Shown: positions 1 to 12,719, numbered from the stretch's first letter. The stretch: 64,000 nt of DNA from Siderastrea siderea (GCA_964030785.1 OZ034972.1:11533319-11597318), one strand, 5' to 3'. Notes: a model not told the origin generated them from the sequence alone. Translations and numbers: made by a program.

Positions 1-1584
1 GATGTATTCATGATGGCGAACACAGATTTGATGTACCTTTCGGCCACAGTCGATACAATCAACAAATCTGTGTAAAAAAAAAAGGATAAGACACTTAAAT
101 GGCATGACAAGGGCTACCTGAGGTGCCTTTCACAGGCAACTGTCCTCATTCTCATATCAAAACTGTTGTCTTCAAGTGCAATGGGCATTTTGTCAGATGT
201 GCTAAATAAGTAACTTCGTCAAGTTTCCACAAATTGTCCTCTTAGGGCCATCCCACAATTCCTTAAGCTGAAGAACAGCTTTTGTTTATTTGTTATTTGA
301 GAGGTTAAGAAAATTAAATCAGGCTACTTACGGTTCCATATCAAGATGGTCATTCTTGTTTTTTGAAAAATTCTCTTTAGGCACCGTGCTGAAACAAAGA
401 AACAAACATGTGATCAAGTGCAAACCAAACAACCCTGTCCTTCCCCAATCTTCTTTGACCACATATCTCAACTTCCAATGGTATTGACATACTTAAAGCA
501 TCAGAAATAGGGGTGCTGACTACAAGAATAGATCAATGTTTTAACAGCATTTACCTTTGCATCAGTGTGGGATCTTCCCCAAGATTGACTTCATTACCTG
601 GGATCTCGTCAAAGCATCTTTCACAGTAGTGATACCTGCCCGAAAAACAACGGAAATAAATGCACGGCAATAACACCAGATTAACAAGTGACAGAAGCGA
701 TGATGAGGTGTTCGTATGGGATTTTCTTGATTTTTGAAAACTTGTAGTGTCTTTTCATCCAAACTTTCTCACACTTGATAAGGCTTCTAACTATGATATG
801 CTCTTTCCTGTGAGGTTGGGTGCCTGGGATACCAGGGGCTTCCACCAGAGGTCAGCCGCCCCATAGATCGAGTACCGCTGCCATGGATGACAACCCTTGC
901 AACCCAGCCAAGAGCGTCCACACAAGGCTCCAGGTACCCATCACACTGACTGGAAATTAGAGCGAGGAAAGGGGAGGGGGCAAGAGAAGACTGGCTGGGA
1001 ACACTGTCACTGGGACGTTCCATTTTTTATCCGAACCCCCCCAAGGATGGCAAGTTTCTGCACAATGAGGGTCGGATTTTAAATCAAAGGAGCCGCCAAA
1101 AAATTGACCCTTCGGACATTTTTTTCAAAGGTGCTGCCAAAAAATGAACCCTTCGGATTTTTTTCTTCAAAGGGTGCCGCCAAAACTTTGAGGGGTCGGA
1201 ATCCTGCCATCCTTAGCGGGGGTGCGGATAAAAAATGGAACGACCCACTCAAACATACTACAATGTGACTGCAATGATTGATCTGAGCATGCACTGAGTG
1301 CTTGAGCCACTGACCAGTAGACAGTGCAGAAACCTGCTCTTTGTTGTTAACTTAGGTAAACTGGGATTTCTCTGACATTTTTTATTTGGTCCCAGACCCC
1401 TACTGGTTTTTGAGTGCCCAAATGATGATTCTCGAATAAGCAAAATAACAATCACAATGCTATAGTTTCATACTGCATAAAGGAAGATAACATACCGATT
1501 TTGATAAGTCCAGTAGGTTGCGTCTCTTGGAATTGTACACAAGTGCTTCCCATAACAACAGAGCACTTGAGGGTGAAATATATA
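1..1584 (-). CDS. CREBBP: CBP exons 17-20: start of RING/PHD module
   Basis: Exon 17 (1496-1584) gives [20 protein letters not shown]. Exon 18 (555-635) gives [20 protein letters not shown]. Exon 19 (332-388) gives the [16 protein letters not shown] stretch. Exon 20 (1-67, cut by the window edge) gives [20 protein letters not shown]. These are the cysteines of the CBP/p300 discontinuous RING and PHD finger, which lie between bromodomain and acetyltransferase and influence its autoinhibition. The reading frame stays open at base 1. Confidence 0.93.
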
Positions 1585-4500
1585 CTGAAAGCACAACACA
1601 AGCATGTATTAGTCTCAAGGAATAAGGAAGACAAAGAAGAGTGAAACACAAAGTATGACAGATGTCAACACCTCCATTACCTTTCTTCCGCAGCAATATC
1701 CTAGCCTTTTCATCACAGGGTCAATTTCTTGTTCAAACACCTCAGACAGCTGTGGGATTAAAAGGTGCAATGAAGCTAAATATCTCTGTTCTTAGGATTT
1801 TCTCTTATTTAACTGACTTCAGCTATCAACTCCCACTTGAAAAGAAAGTATTTTCAGTTCAGCAACAGTTAAACCTCTTACCTTTGTACAATATTTATAT
1901 ACTCTTGAGGTTTTTCTATTATACAACCAGGCATTATCAAACATGAGCCAGACATCATCACAATACTGCAAAATAAAACAAAATGGTTATACTTATGTTA
2001 TCACTGGTCATTATTTTTCCTTTATCTCCTCATCACAATCTGCTTGTAATGATGACGATGATGATCATAATGATAACAATGATGATAACGTAGATGATGA
2101 TGATGATGACAACAATGATGATTATAAACATCAACTCTTCTAAAAGCAGAAAAGAGTACAGTTCTTGTGAAAACCACTAAACAAGTTACATCACAAAACA
2201 GTGCCGCTATCAAACAGAGAAAAGGTCAAAACATGGTTTCCACTGAACCACAATAACATTCCAGGACTAATTCTACTGTTCCCTTTATGCAATTGTCTGT
2301 ACTAACCTCCCATGGATTCTTGTATTGTCCAGCATCCAGTTTTCGTTTAATTGTAGAGAGATCCATAGGATGTCTCACTATTTCAAAGTAATCCTGTAAA
2401 ATCCAAAGAATGCCATTAATACTTTTAAGGTGTGCTGTTTTCAGAAAACTTACACACTAATGTCAATAAGACAGAAATGTTTCTCTTGTTCCTTTCTGAT
2501 AATATAAATTCTCAAGTTGAGTTTACTTAAACAGGGTTGGAAACTAAATTTTGATGGTACTCGCCATATGGGTGAGTGACTTTGGGAAGGTCACCAAAAA
2601 ATTCACAATTTATACTCACCCAGGAAGATTTGACACTCACCTTCGGGAAAGGACAAGTTCTAATTTCTATCCCTTTTTAAACGGTGGAGAGTTTCTATCG
2701 AGGGACTATTTAAACAATAGAGTTCTTCTGTCATAGACACTATCGTGTGATAGGTTGCCCAAGGAAGTTTCATGTTCACAACAAATATAATGTTCTCGGG
2801 CTTATATGAAGTTTGAACGTCAAATTTCCTTGTCAAATTTCCTATTGTGCATAGGGCCCAAGACACAAGGACTCTATTGTTTTTATTGTACGATGTTAAA
2901 TTTTGAGCAAAAATTGCCAAAAACGGGCACTATGCGTTGATAGGCGCCCGCTGAGGAGAGACAGTATCGTGTAACATGATCAATTTCAACCAATGGGAGC
3001 ACGCCAAAATTTAGCATTGTACTATAATGGCTGATAGTTGCCCATAGAAATTGGATGTTCTAAAAAACATATTAGTCTGAAAAAAAAAAACTTAGAGGCT
3101 CACATGCTAGTTTCAAGAACATCAAATTTCCAGCAGCAAGTATCTGACAGGTAGTTCCGAGACAAAGGAATCTACTAATGTTTTTATTGTTCACTGCAAA
3201 TTTTCTTCTGAACAAAACTCACCAACACTCGGATTACAAATCTACAGCTCACCAACTTCATCTTTACAAGGAAAGTTGAATCATATTTATTTATACCTTG
3301 AATTAACATTCAAGATTTCTTTAAAATATGAAAGCGACTTTGCTAAGTTCAGATCTGCTGAGGTATGATAACATATTGTGGGCCTAAGGCAATCCGGTGT
3401 CACATACAGATAACGATTGACAACCACTTACTACATATTATACAGCCATTGGACAGAATCCAATACATACATCTTATTCGATGCTTTAACAAATAATACG
3501 CGCGGATGTTTTGCGAGTTGTGTAGTATTTTTCCAAGCCCTGAAGGGGCGAGGAAAAATGCGAGCAACGAGCAAAATGTCTGTGTGTATTATATGTTAAA
3601 CCATCAAATAAGAGATTTATTATTCCACTTGGAAAAATCACGTCAAAATTTGGGTTTTCAGTCCCCCAGCCAGAAAGCTGGCGAAACCTGGATTTTGTAG
3701 TGTAATACACAATTTTACTGTGTAATACCGTGGCATATTTTGCACGTTCTCTTGACCTTATATGGGAAAATGGCACAAGAGTGGAATAATAATTTAAATT
3801 TATCTTGGCTAGATAGACAGAAACAAATTTAATTTTGTGCTCATTGTTCAAATGTAACAGGAAAACCTTTTCCTGATTCACTTTAACTTACCAAGCAACC
3901 CAGAAGTTTTGGATCAACAGGTTGTCTGAATGGAAGAGACTCTGGTTCCTGTTTATATAACTTCTCTAGTGTGGGCATAAGTGCCAGCCGTAATTCCTCT
4001 GGCAGAAAAACTGAAAGAGGTACAATAAAGAAAGTATTGGCAATACAAATAGACATTATTTAGGCATATTTAAACACACTTTGCCTCCTCCTAAGTCTGG
4101 TTGAAGGCTCAACCAAACAATCATTGAAGGTTATAATCATTTTTCCAACACTGTTAATGGTTTAAAACCAGGAGTCATATCAAAAGTCAGTGAAGTATGA
4201 TCGTCCAGGCGAGTGTACACCTGAGAAGGACTGTTTGTGGTGACATTGACTAATCTTTTTCGACAAGTGTGGTGATACCACATGGTGATATCAACAATCA
4301 CATTGCTAAAAACCATTTACAAACAAACCACAGAATTGACTGGGACTCTGCTAAATGTTTACCTACAGTGCGGACTACTATCCACAAATCACTCTGGAAA
4401 GCTGTTTTACTAACTTAGACCCAAACACCACTGAACCGTTACCAACAACCACCTGCACCTTACAAACAACTTATTCACAGCAACAACTAGACAGACAAAC

Positions 4501-7500
4501 AATAGACAAACCAACTAATTTTACTAACAATAGACCAACAGACTTTTGAATGGCAAAAGACCGATCAAAACACACCAATCACGTTTTAGTCTTCGCAGCC
4601 AATAACATCACAGCTTGTAACTGACAGATAGATGACCAATAACATCATGAGTTCATCGACCAATCAGGACAACAACCAGAGACTTATAACATCTACTGAC
4701 GATTCACACTTGACTGTGATGATGACTTCTACTCAGGTTGTCAAAATGTTAACGTCACCACAAACAGTCCTCAGGACTACCATCACCCGGATGATCATTC
4801 TTCACCAACTTACTTTTTCAACGTGGATAAGGGATGAGGGAGATAAACCTATTAACAAGAATTCAATAATTGTTAAGCAACAACCCAAACAACTTTTTAC
4901 AGGGTGTGTAAACAAGTGGAAAGAGTCTAGTCTGTGGACACCACTGTATTTGCACTGTAGTCTTTCTTCACAGACCAAACCTAAACAATGTTTTTTCCAG
5001 AACCTAAGTGACATAACTTAGCACAGTGGTTCTTACCTTTCTTAAGTGGATATCTTGTTGTGCCTGGTGCAGGAATTGACGATGATGACGATGACAAAGA
5101 AGAGGGACCAGGAACTGCTACAGGCTGTGTTGAACACGTGGTCGCTGGTGGTTGAGGCTCTTCTTTTTTTATTTGAGAGTCAGCACAGCTTTGGGCCGGA
5201 GAGCTGGTTGGTATGGATGAAGGAGCACCATCTTGAACCTGAGGACATAAAAACAATACTGGCTATAATACTACAGGGCCGTTGTTAACTGAACTTATAA
5301 AAACAAGTGACTACATGTGGTTATAAGTCAGCCCTTTGAATAACTTTGAAGTAAGGGATACATCTAAAATAGAGGGCAACAGTTGAATTTTTTTGTGACC
5401 AAATTGCCAGTATAATATAGCAAGGAAGACAAACCTTTGCTTGTCCTTGCTGACTTTGTGGGGGAGATGGAGAGGCAGGTTCAGTCTTGACATTATGCAA
5501 CTGAGTCTGTAAATTAGGCTTGCTCTCAGTTGCAGAAACATATCCACTTGAATTTGACTGATCCCCTTGAGAAGCAGGAGACTGTGCCTGGGTCAGATTT
5601 TTTCCGCTTGAATCACGAGGTGGTGTTTTTCCTTGGGAACGAGGTGGTGTCATCATCTGTCCTGATGGAGACATCTGGTTGGGTGCTTGCTGTCTTGAGA
5701 GGGGGGCTGGAGAGGTCTGTGAAGTTTGAGTTTGCGGAGTTGTAGGTGCTTGACCTGGCATTTGAAGATGTGGAGACATACTGCCTGGAAGAGGTGGTGA
5801 AGTCATGGATGGTGCTTGTGCTGAGGAGTTTTGAGGCTGCATAGACGTAGCCTGAGTCATGTCATAGGAAGGTTGTCTGTGCTGCTGAGCAGCAGCTACT
5901 GCGGCAGCTTGTGCTTGTGCAGCTACTGCTGCTGTAGGAATTTGGGAAACGCCCACATCTCCATTTAACTGGGGAAATGGAACTAAATGGAGGGAAAAGA
6001 AACGTGTTAAGGGTCTAGTTAAATGCCTTATTAAGTTATTGATAAAACAATGCATGGACTCAGTGATAACTCATTCATCATATTCATTGCTCTTGTTTTG
6101 GTCATCAACTATTCAAGCATACATCCAGTTACTTACTTACCATTTTTTTATTTGTTTATTCATTTGTTTAATTCACAACCATTCACTCTTTGCCAAGCCA
6201 TGTACTAACCAACTACCATACCCACTTTGTGTTGAGCCAACTTAAGATTTCTCAACTGTGAATTATTCAGAACTCCAAATTTTATTTGCTACTCTTTCAA
6301 CTGGCTAAACACAACCAACATCACAAAAGCATGAAGAGCTGGCAACTTAAATATGGTGCATTATAATTTCACATCACCACTGAAATCATTCTTACCTTGT
6401 CCTCCTCCTAGGGGAAGACTGCCTCTCAGTTGTTGCTGCAGTCTCCTCTGACGTTTTTCTTCGAGTTCCTTTTGAATTTTGTATATTTTTTCAGCTAACA
6501 GGTGGTAATATTCCTCCTGAAACAGAGATAAGTACAATATTGAGTTTCTTTCCTACACTAGCTTGAAATGTTAGAAACAAAACTTGCAACAAGCTTAATT
6601 TTAAAAATGTAAACTAATACCCACTCTAAATCTACTATCAAAAAATCTATACAATCTTAATTGCAACATGAAAATTTGTGTTTTAGTGATGCCAAAAAGC
6701 CCCTTATATACTAGAAAAAAGTTTCAGCAAATTCTCCACGTCAACGAAAATAGTGTTGAAAAATATCAAACTTCCATATTACAAAATAGTGTTGTCACAA
6801 ATATTTCAAGTCTACCATTCTATAACTAACACAAATATATCAACTTACTCTACTGTTTGCTGTCTCATACATATCTCCTTCTACTTTCCGTGCATATGAG
6901 ACAAGATTGCCCATGCGTCGATCTCTGAGGGCAGCAGGATCATGAACTGGAGTTGGGAAGATAGCTGTGACCCTGTAAGATTCAAGTTTAGTGTTTTAAT
7001 AACAGGTAACCCTCATCTCTGTACTACTGTTTAATTTACTGTTGTAAAAATAACATTTAAACTTACAGTTTATGTACGAGATGATTCCTGAGATCTGGCG
7101 TCACATGCTGGTGCCATTCTTTGGGACCACGATTGCCACTTGCTGTCGTGCTGGAACAAGAAAAATACACCATTAGCACTTGCCACGATTGACCACGAGC
7201 AATCATTAACTGTGGTTTTCATTTTGCATTGGCTTTCTTTCAGTACTTGGATACAAATAATTTCCCTTACCTAGTGGCTGTTGCAGATGTTTCACCAAAT
7301 GATTTGTTATCTACAAGGTATGAGACAGCACAGATTAATTACCAGTATTATTAATTAACTCCCAGTATTAATTACCAGTACAATTACCAGGATTACAGAG
7401 GGAGGGGGGGGGGTGGTAGTCAAGGGATAGAGGTCATAATGTAAGGTGAATTGTTCATCCAAAAAAGAAAGAAAACAATTGATGCAAATTTCATGTTCCT

Positions 7501-10500
7501 TAACTTTGCTTTACCAAAATCAAGACACCAATAATGTACTAAAACCTTTCAAAACAAGCTTAAAGTACACTTTTATTAGCTGACCTGACATTGATAATGC
7601 AGAGTCTGGTCTCATCATAGAATTTGCCCCTGAAATTAAACAGGAGATGTCTAAGTAAAAAAAATCTTTTCTTGCATAGGGTGAAACCACAAATATGGCA
7701 CACAAAGATGGGACACAGAAATAGCCAAAAGTGGACAGATCCACCAGACTCCTAATTTTCATCCTGGCTATAAGCATGTCTATCTCCATAAGATATCTAT
7801 AATTTGTCATAACAGTTCTAACTAAAGCCAAGATGTAGTGGTCTGGTGATCATATAGGGGTTTCAATAGAATTTGAAGGGGGCAGCTGGTTTGAGTAGAG
7901 TAGCCGACCATATCAACGAGGTTTGAAAGAAATCTTTCTTTAATTACTTCAATTTAGGGAAAATAGTAGCCGACCTCTTTGAGCGAATTTGCAGGCGCTT
8001 TTTGCTGGTCCTCGGTGCTTATTGAAAGCACTGTCAAACTATCAAGTGTATCAACTTAAGATTGTGTAGTTCAGAAAATATCTGAATGCCCCTCTCCATG
8101 GAAGGGATTGGGGGTTCCATGGGTGAGGGTAGATCAATTTGCTCAAATTTGCAAGGGGGGGGGGGGGGGAGTGCACTAAGGAATAAATTTCCAGAGGGTT
8201 AATGAGGATCTTGTGATGGGTAACAAAGAAATAACACAAATATTATCAAAAATTATTTATTTGCAATATCAGTATTTTCATGGACAAAAATAAACCATGA
8301 CCTTCAAAGAAAGCTACAAAGCATTACCAAGAAACCAGTGGAAATTCCAAACGGGGAGGGGGTATATTTGGAGGCCAATTATGGAAAATCCAGTGGGGTG
8401 GAGAGTCACAAGACAAAACCTCCCCTGCAGGAGGGGGATGGACATTTTCAGAAACTACACAATAAAATATGGATTGGTTTGAGCTGTGGAATCAGCCCTC
8501 AGAGTGCGCCCTTACACAAGAAACTATGATTTACACTGTCCCTCTCGCTCCAACCAAATAGATAATTGTTGCAGTAGATAAAGAGCATCCAGTCCATAGT
8601 AAAAATGGAGGCAAGGGCCAACCTGGCGAGCCAGGCCAGGAAAAGAACCTTCTGTAAACTAAATTATCATGACAAAAATTGAAGTTTCCTTGACAGCAAA
8701 ACTAATTAGGCCTTACCAAATTGCTGTAGTCTTGGTTCTCCATTTCTCACAGTAATTCCAAGAGCTTCATATGCTCTTTCAATGCCTGCAACATTTCCTT
8801 GAACTTTGAGGGGAAAAATCTATTTAGCACCGACAACTTTATTGTCAACTTAATTTACTGACAACTTTACTGTCTTTGTCCAGTGAATGTGACACAGTGA
8901 GAACATATGCTGTGACACAGCAAAATTCTTGCTACTTGTTCAATTAGCTATGAACTTTTTTTTAAATTCCAAAACAGCTCCAAAGGAAACACAAAGAATT
9001 CCAGACTTCTTTTATCAGTATTACTTGCCATCAACAAGGCACACTCCCCAATGCCTCAAGAAATTGAGGGCATCTGGTAAGGGTGATAAAACTACCCTGA
9101 AGCTACTTTGTATAGTGATTATTAATAATTATTTTCCTTAGAAAAACAACCACATTTACTGTAAAGCTCCAAAAGTAAAAACCTCAATGATGAAATTTCC
9201 CTGTGCTAGCGTAGTGGTGTACCAATCATCGAGATAATTGAATGAAAACTCTTGGTGACACAACAATCAATTACGCTAGATTCACACATAAATTCCTTGC
9301 TTTTACAACCCAAAAGTAGGGAACCATGGAAAGTGACAACCACTCAACAAGAAGCATTAAAGAAAGGCTCAGGACTAAAATCCAAAAGTTACAAAGGAAA
9401 AAAACAAATGAAAATAGTAAATACCTCTGTTCCTATTATCAGACGCATGCTTTAGAGGAAGACAAACTGGACAGTCTTGCCTGAGACAGTTTTTCCAGTG
9501 CGAAATGATTTGTCGAGATGAAGCACAATGAGCAACTGGAACAGAAATACAACAAGAACTTCAATTTTGAGCATTATCTAAACAACTTGCTGAAACATTT
9601 CATAACTTAATTACTACATAAAACAATATTCTAACATCTATTTATTTTTCTTTACCACTGATATTCTAAACTTTATTGTGTCATTATCATAACACTAACA
9701 ATGTAACAATAAGAAAGCAACAGTCTTGTATTAGCAGTGCTTTCAATAAGCACCGACGGCCGACGAAAAGCGTCGGCTATTTCGCTCAGAAAAGTCGGCT
9801 ACTTTTTGCCCTAAATTAAAGTAATTAAAGGAAGATTGTTTCAAACCCCTAATTGCTACAGTCGGTTACTCTATTCAGATGAGCTGCCTTCTTCAAATTT
9901 TATTGAAACCCCTGTATTAGAGAGATAAGGAGGTCATACGTTTTACTTCCTCAAAAGTCAACAGGCAACATATGTGTGATCATTGACTTCATGTGGTGGA
10001 ATAAGTAGAAACTTGATTACCAAATTACCAACCAACATGGACTTTACAGAATTGAACTATGCTGCGTGCAGAAACTACAAACATTCACTAGTCTCCTAGT
10101 CACCCTTACCTTGACAGGTTTTTCCTGCAGTACACGTTGTCATGTGGTTCAAAACATTTTTCATAGTCCGACAATGGGGTAAGTTGCAGGGCTTCACAGC
10201 ACCATTCTGTGCTTGCTGTTCACGCCGCTGGCACTTATGTGCATGGAGCAAAAGAACAAGTTGTTGCTGTATCAGTCTTCGTTTCTCTGGGTCGGCAGTT
10301 GGAGGTTGAGCCAATCCTGAGCCAGCCTGAAGGACAAATGAAGGGAAGAACATTAGAAGACTGAGCTTATATGGATATCAATTAAAGAAAGTAACATCGG
10401 CTATTTCTAATGGAAATTTTCCATGGCAAAACAGAAGAAAAACTGCTAAAAGAATGTAATGGCATTCTCAACAATGGAACCTGAAAGACCTGAAAGTTTT

Positions 10501-12719
10501 TGTGAAAACCACAAAATCTTAGAATACTACTCTTTTTAATGTTTTTAGATCATCAAAAAAGGATTCCAATTCTGAACTTGTCAACAAAAACAGAGAAACT
10601 AGAAATTTGAATAAGTGACAGTCACAATTATCCACAACCCAGCTAAGAGCCCCAATTCTGCAAAATAACTTGGAAAAATTAAGCAACATCTGTCTTTTAT
10701 GTACTACCAATTTGATTTCCAAATTGTGATGTGATTTACACTGGCTATGGGCTTTCTACAAATCTAGACATGAGGTAATTGTATCAAAAGTTTTGACAAT
10801 GTCACATCATTCTAATGCTACCAATCTCGATTAGAGGTAGTGTATGGCAAAAGTCACCATCTTGTCACACAAGTAATTCACCCGAATTTGCTGTCTACTT
10901 TCTGTGAAATGGATAGATGGAAATGAAGTCCCACTAAGAACTGTGAAACATGTACTCTAAAGTTCACTGAGAATCTTGAACACAGAGATACTAGTTGTTT
11001 CAAACACATGCTGCACTGAAGAACTTTGCCTCAATTAAGAAAAATTTTCCAATAATATATTGAAACTATGACAAAAACACACAAATGAGTACACTTCATG
11101 GGGTAATTTTTGACAGCAACATGAGAGAAATTTCATGACTACAGACTTCAACATGTACATATGAGGCAAATCAAAATCACAAAATGTTTCAAAGTGTAGC
11201 AAAAGTCAGCTATTGAAGAATTAGTGTTTGATGTCTGTAATAATACTATTTTATTAAACAGTTACACTCTCACAACAGCTTCATGGAAGACAGTCACACG
11301 ACTTAATATACCATAATAATCAGACCTCAAAACAGTACTTGGGAACATACAACTACAGACGCATTTTTCGTTAAATAAAAGTGTATAACCTAGTTTTGAT
11401 CCATAAAAACGATTAAATAAGGCAGAAATGAAGACATTTGGTGTAAGGGAATGCCATTCGCAAATACCACGACACTACAAGTTGTGTGATGTTTAGGAAT
11501 GGCACATCAAAACTCAACGAACAGAAAAGAATCACTGCACTTGTACAAAGATCATCAGTTTTTCATTTTCCGTAGTTTTAGTTTAACATATTTTCATTTT
11601 CAAGAACATAATTTGTTGCTATAGATGAACAGTACATGATTAAAGCCTGTATAAGTGAGTGAAGAAAGGAAATGGACATCTACCGTTTGACAGCCATGAA
11701 ATATCAATGCAGAAGCCACTGACGATAGAACGTACGAAAAAATTATACAACTTACTTGTCCTAAAGCTACTCTGGACTGCTCTGGGCTTCCGTTCATACC
11801 AGGGTGACCGACAAAGTTATTCGCCAGCTGCTCTTGTTGTAGTTGAGGCAGCGAGTTTTGAAACGGATTGTTCGCAGAATTATTCAAGTTCATATTTGGT
11901 CGAGTAAACGCGGCTCCGCTGCCGCGCGCCATTGTATTCAGAGCGATCGATTGAGACACCGAGCTTGGCCCATTCATAGAACCCATCATTGGGTTGTTAT
12001 TGGCAAGCATGTTCATTTCAAGTGAATTGTTACTAAACTGGCCTCCTACTTGCAGCCTTCCATCCCCTCTCGCTTTATTCTGCAAAGCGGAGTTTATTGT
12101 TGACAACGGTGTCGATGACGGGGCAGGACTCAAACCAACACTTCCAAGATGGAGGTCAGTAGATGAAGTGAGCGGTGTTGCAGGAGTTGGAGTCCCGCTC
12201 GTACTAACAGGCATTTGAGGAGGCGAAGACAAGGAATTGTTAACTGCCGGGCTTTTAACTGACGTTAAAGTAGTCATCGATGGACTGTTAGGACTAGATA
12301 CGCTGACTGTCGTAGAAATGGCATTAGAGTTGAGCGTAGAGCTCGCGCCACTTGACAGCGAAACATTCGATTGAAGCATTTGCTGCAAAGCCGAGCTACT
12401 GCTCGCAACATCAGCCGTTTCCCCGTTGGTTAGACCATCGGAATTGGGGATCATTCCGGGTCCACCGAGTTCATCGGGTAGACTGGCATCCAGGTCTTCC
12501 ATAAACTTCCAATTGAACTCTTTAAAGGGAAGACGGGAATTTAAATAAGTTCAAGGAAGAACGCACAAGAGGGCTCACTACAACTGCAAACGTGAAACAC
12601 AACTAAACAGAGACTAAAAACGTTTTAAGATTACATTTACCTGCATTGTCGGTTGGTGTATCTGGGGCTCCTAATTTCGGTCGTTTATTCGGAGGCCCGT
12701 CTACCAGTTGCTCGGCCAT
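1..12719 (-). CDS. CREBBP: CBP/p300 histone acetyltransferase, N-terminal part (gene runs off left edge)
   Basis: Transcriptional coactivator that binds phosphorylated CREB and many other factors and acetylates histones in the nucleus. Twenty coding exons, each with AG/GT borders and continuous phase: 12641-12719, 11756-12519, 10110-10326, 9425-9535, 8717-8797, 7585-7629, 7271-7310, 7067-7150, 6849-6972, 6396-6516, 5435-5982, 5037-5238, 3892-4010, 2307-2393, 1882-1965, 1681-1749, 1496-1584, 555-635, 332-388, 1-67. They encode about 1,023 residues; human CBP has about 2,440. The start [16 protein letters not shown] matches the CBP/p300 N-terminus. TAZ1 lies at about 285-386, KIX at 452-540, a Q/S/P-rich linker at 555-805, the bromodomain at 806-925, and the RING/PHD start after that. 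The acetyltransferase, ZZ and TAZ2 parts are outside the window. One gene here corresponds to the vertebrate CREBBP/EP300 pair, so the symbol is by homology. Confidence 0.96.
1017..1241. repeat. Inverted-repeat element in a CBP intron
   Basis: The ends are inverted copies of GTTCCATTTTTTATCCG. Inside are about three tandem copies of a roughly 50-bp unit carrying GCCGCCAAAA and CCTTCGGA. This is the structure of a non-autonomous DNA transposon. It lies in the intron between exons 18 and 17. No clear target duplication was found. Confidence 0.7.
1681..4010 (-). CDS. CREBBP: CBP exons 13-16: bromodomain
   Basis: Exon 13 (3892-4010) has [20 protein letters not shown] and the LPF shelf in [12 protein letters not shown]. 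Exon 14 (2307-2393) has [20 protein letters not shown]. Exon 15 (1882-1965) has [20 protein letters not shown], including the Asn that hydrogen-bonds acetyl-lysine. Exon 16 (1681-1749) has [20 protein letters not shown]. All four are in phase 0 with each other. Human CBP reads LLGIPDYF at the ZA loop, whereas this gene reads LLGCL at the end of exon 13 joined to DYF. The acetyl-lysine pocket otherwise looks complete. Confidence 0.95.
2049..2125. repeat. Imperfect GAT trinucleotide repeat
   Basis: Runs of GAT/GAC triplets in the CBP intron between exons 15 and 14. They create an Asp-rich shadow reading frame of no evident coding value. Confidence 0.8.
2400..3890. other. CBP intron 13 without recognised genes
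   Basis: 1.5 kb between bromodomain exons 14 and 13. It holds AT-rich sequence with diverged short repeats (several CTCACC/GGTGAG-containing stretches at 2560-2640 and 3215-3255). I see no exon with plausible borders and family similarity. Confidence 0.6.
5037..5982 (-). CDS. CREBBP: CBP exons 11-12: Q/A/P/S-rich linker before the bromodomain
   Basis: Exon 11 (5435-5982) and exon 12 (5037-5238) encode about 250 residues of low-complexity sequence: an Ala/Gln stretch, many Pro-Gln and Ser-Pro pairs, and [10 protein letters not shown] near the end. A KKEE/VKTEP-type sumoylation-like motif (NVKTEPAS) is visible in exon 11. The acceptor of exon 11 is the first of two nearby AGs; only that one keeps the frame from exon 10 and gives [11 protein letters not shown]. 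Vertebrate CBP has a comparable disordered linker here. No folded domain is expected. Confidence 0.88.
6396..7150 (-). CDS. CREBBP: CBP exons 8-10: KIX domain
   Basis: Exon 8 (7067-7150) gives [20 protein letters not shown], exon 9 (6849-6972) gives [20 protein letters not shown] and [16 protein letters not shown], and exon 10 (6396-6516) gives [20 protein letters not shown]. Together they form the three-helix KIX fold. The Tyr and Lys in KIYKIQK match human CBP Tyr658 and Lys662, which contact phosphoserine-133 of CREB. This predicts that the cAMP/PKA-to-CREB docking surface is preserved. A Q/R-rich stretch follows KIX, as in vertebrates. Confidence 0.96.
7855..8032 (-). repeat. Dispersed repeat, copy 1 (CBP intron)
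   Basis: About 180 bp that matches 9735-9912 in opposite orientation. Shared landmarks are GTGCTTATTGAAAGCACT at one end and the stretch around AATTACTTCAATTTAGGG. Both copies lie in CBP introns, about 1.7 kb apart. Confidence 0.75.
8062..8466. repeat. TGTGTGGTTCCAGAA-family inverted-repeat element
   Basis: Diverged copy in a CBP intron. Its left end resembles TTGTGTAGTTCAGAAAATAT and its right end is the inverted form, with GC-rich subterminal tracts. It belongs with copies at 27349, 30670, 32494 and 58955. Confidence 0.65.
9425..10326 (-). CDS. CREBBP: CBP exons 3-4: TAZ1 zinc-binding domain
   Basis: Exon 3 (10110-10326) contains [20 protein letters not shown] followed by [10 protein letters not shown] and [14 protein letters not shown]. 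Exon 4 (9425-9535) continues with [17 protein letters not shown] and [13 protein letters not shown]. The HCCC zinc ligands spaced through both exons are those of TAZ1, which binds CITED2, HIF-1alpha and STAT2 activation domains in vertebrates. The two exons join in phase 1 through a split valine codon. Identity to vertebrate TAZ1 is very high over the helices, so the call is firm. Confidence 0.96.
9735..9912 (+). repeat. Dispersed repeat, copy 2 (CBP intron)
   Basis: Inverted partner of 7855-8032. It begins AGTGCTTTCAATAAGCACCG and ends near TTTTATTGAAACCCCT. Confidence 0.75.
10330..11755. other. CBP intron 2, no gene seen
   Basis: 1.4 kb of AT-rich intron between exons 3 and 2. No open frame with family similarity and no clear mobile element was recognised. 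The donor and acceptor at its borders are canonical. Confidence 0.7.
11756..12719 (-). CDS. CREBBP: CBP exons 1-2: N-terminus and low-complexity S/T/N/P-rich segment
   Basis: Exon 1 (12641-12719) holds the ATG and 26 codons with a basic KRPK motif, a probable nuclear localisation signal by family comparison. Exon 2 (11756-12519) gives [17 protein letters not shown], matching the acidic LPDEL segment of CBP/p300, then about 200 residues rich in Ser, Thr, Asn and Pro. Exon 1 is 79 bp and exon 2 is 764 bp, together exactly 281 codons. The open frame runs on past the GTAAGT donor after VALGQ into the intron (to about 11600); that extension is not coding. The ATG has G at -3 and +4. Confidence 0.93.

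Noticed and set aside
1943..2143. Asp-rich short frame
   Set aside because: It is produced by a GAT repeat within a CBP intron, antisense to the gene.
11600..11755. C-terminal extension of the CBP exon 2 frame
   Set aside because: A GTAAGT donor after VALGQ and exact phase to the TAZ1 exon show that this is intron.
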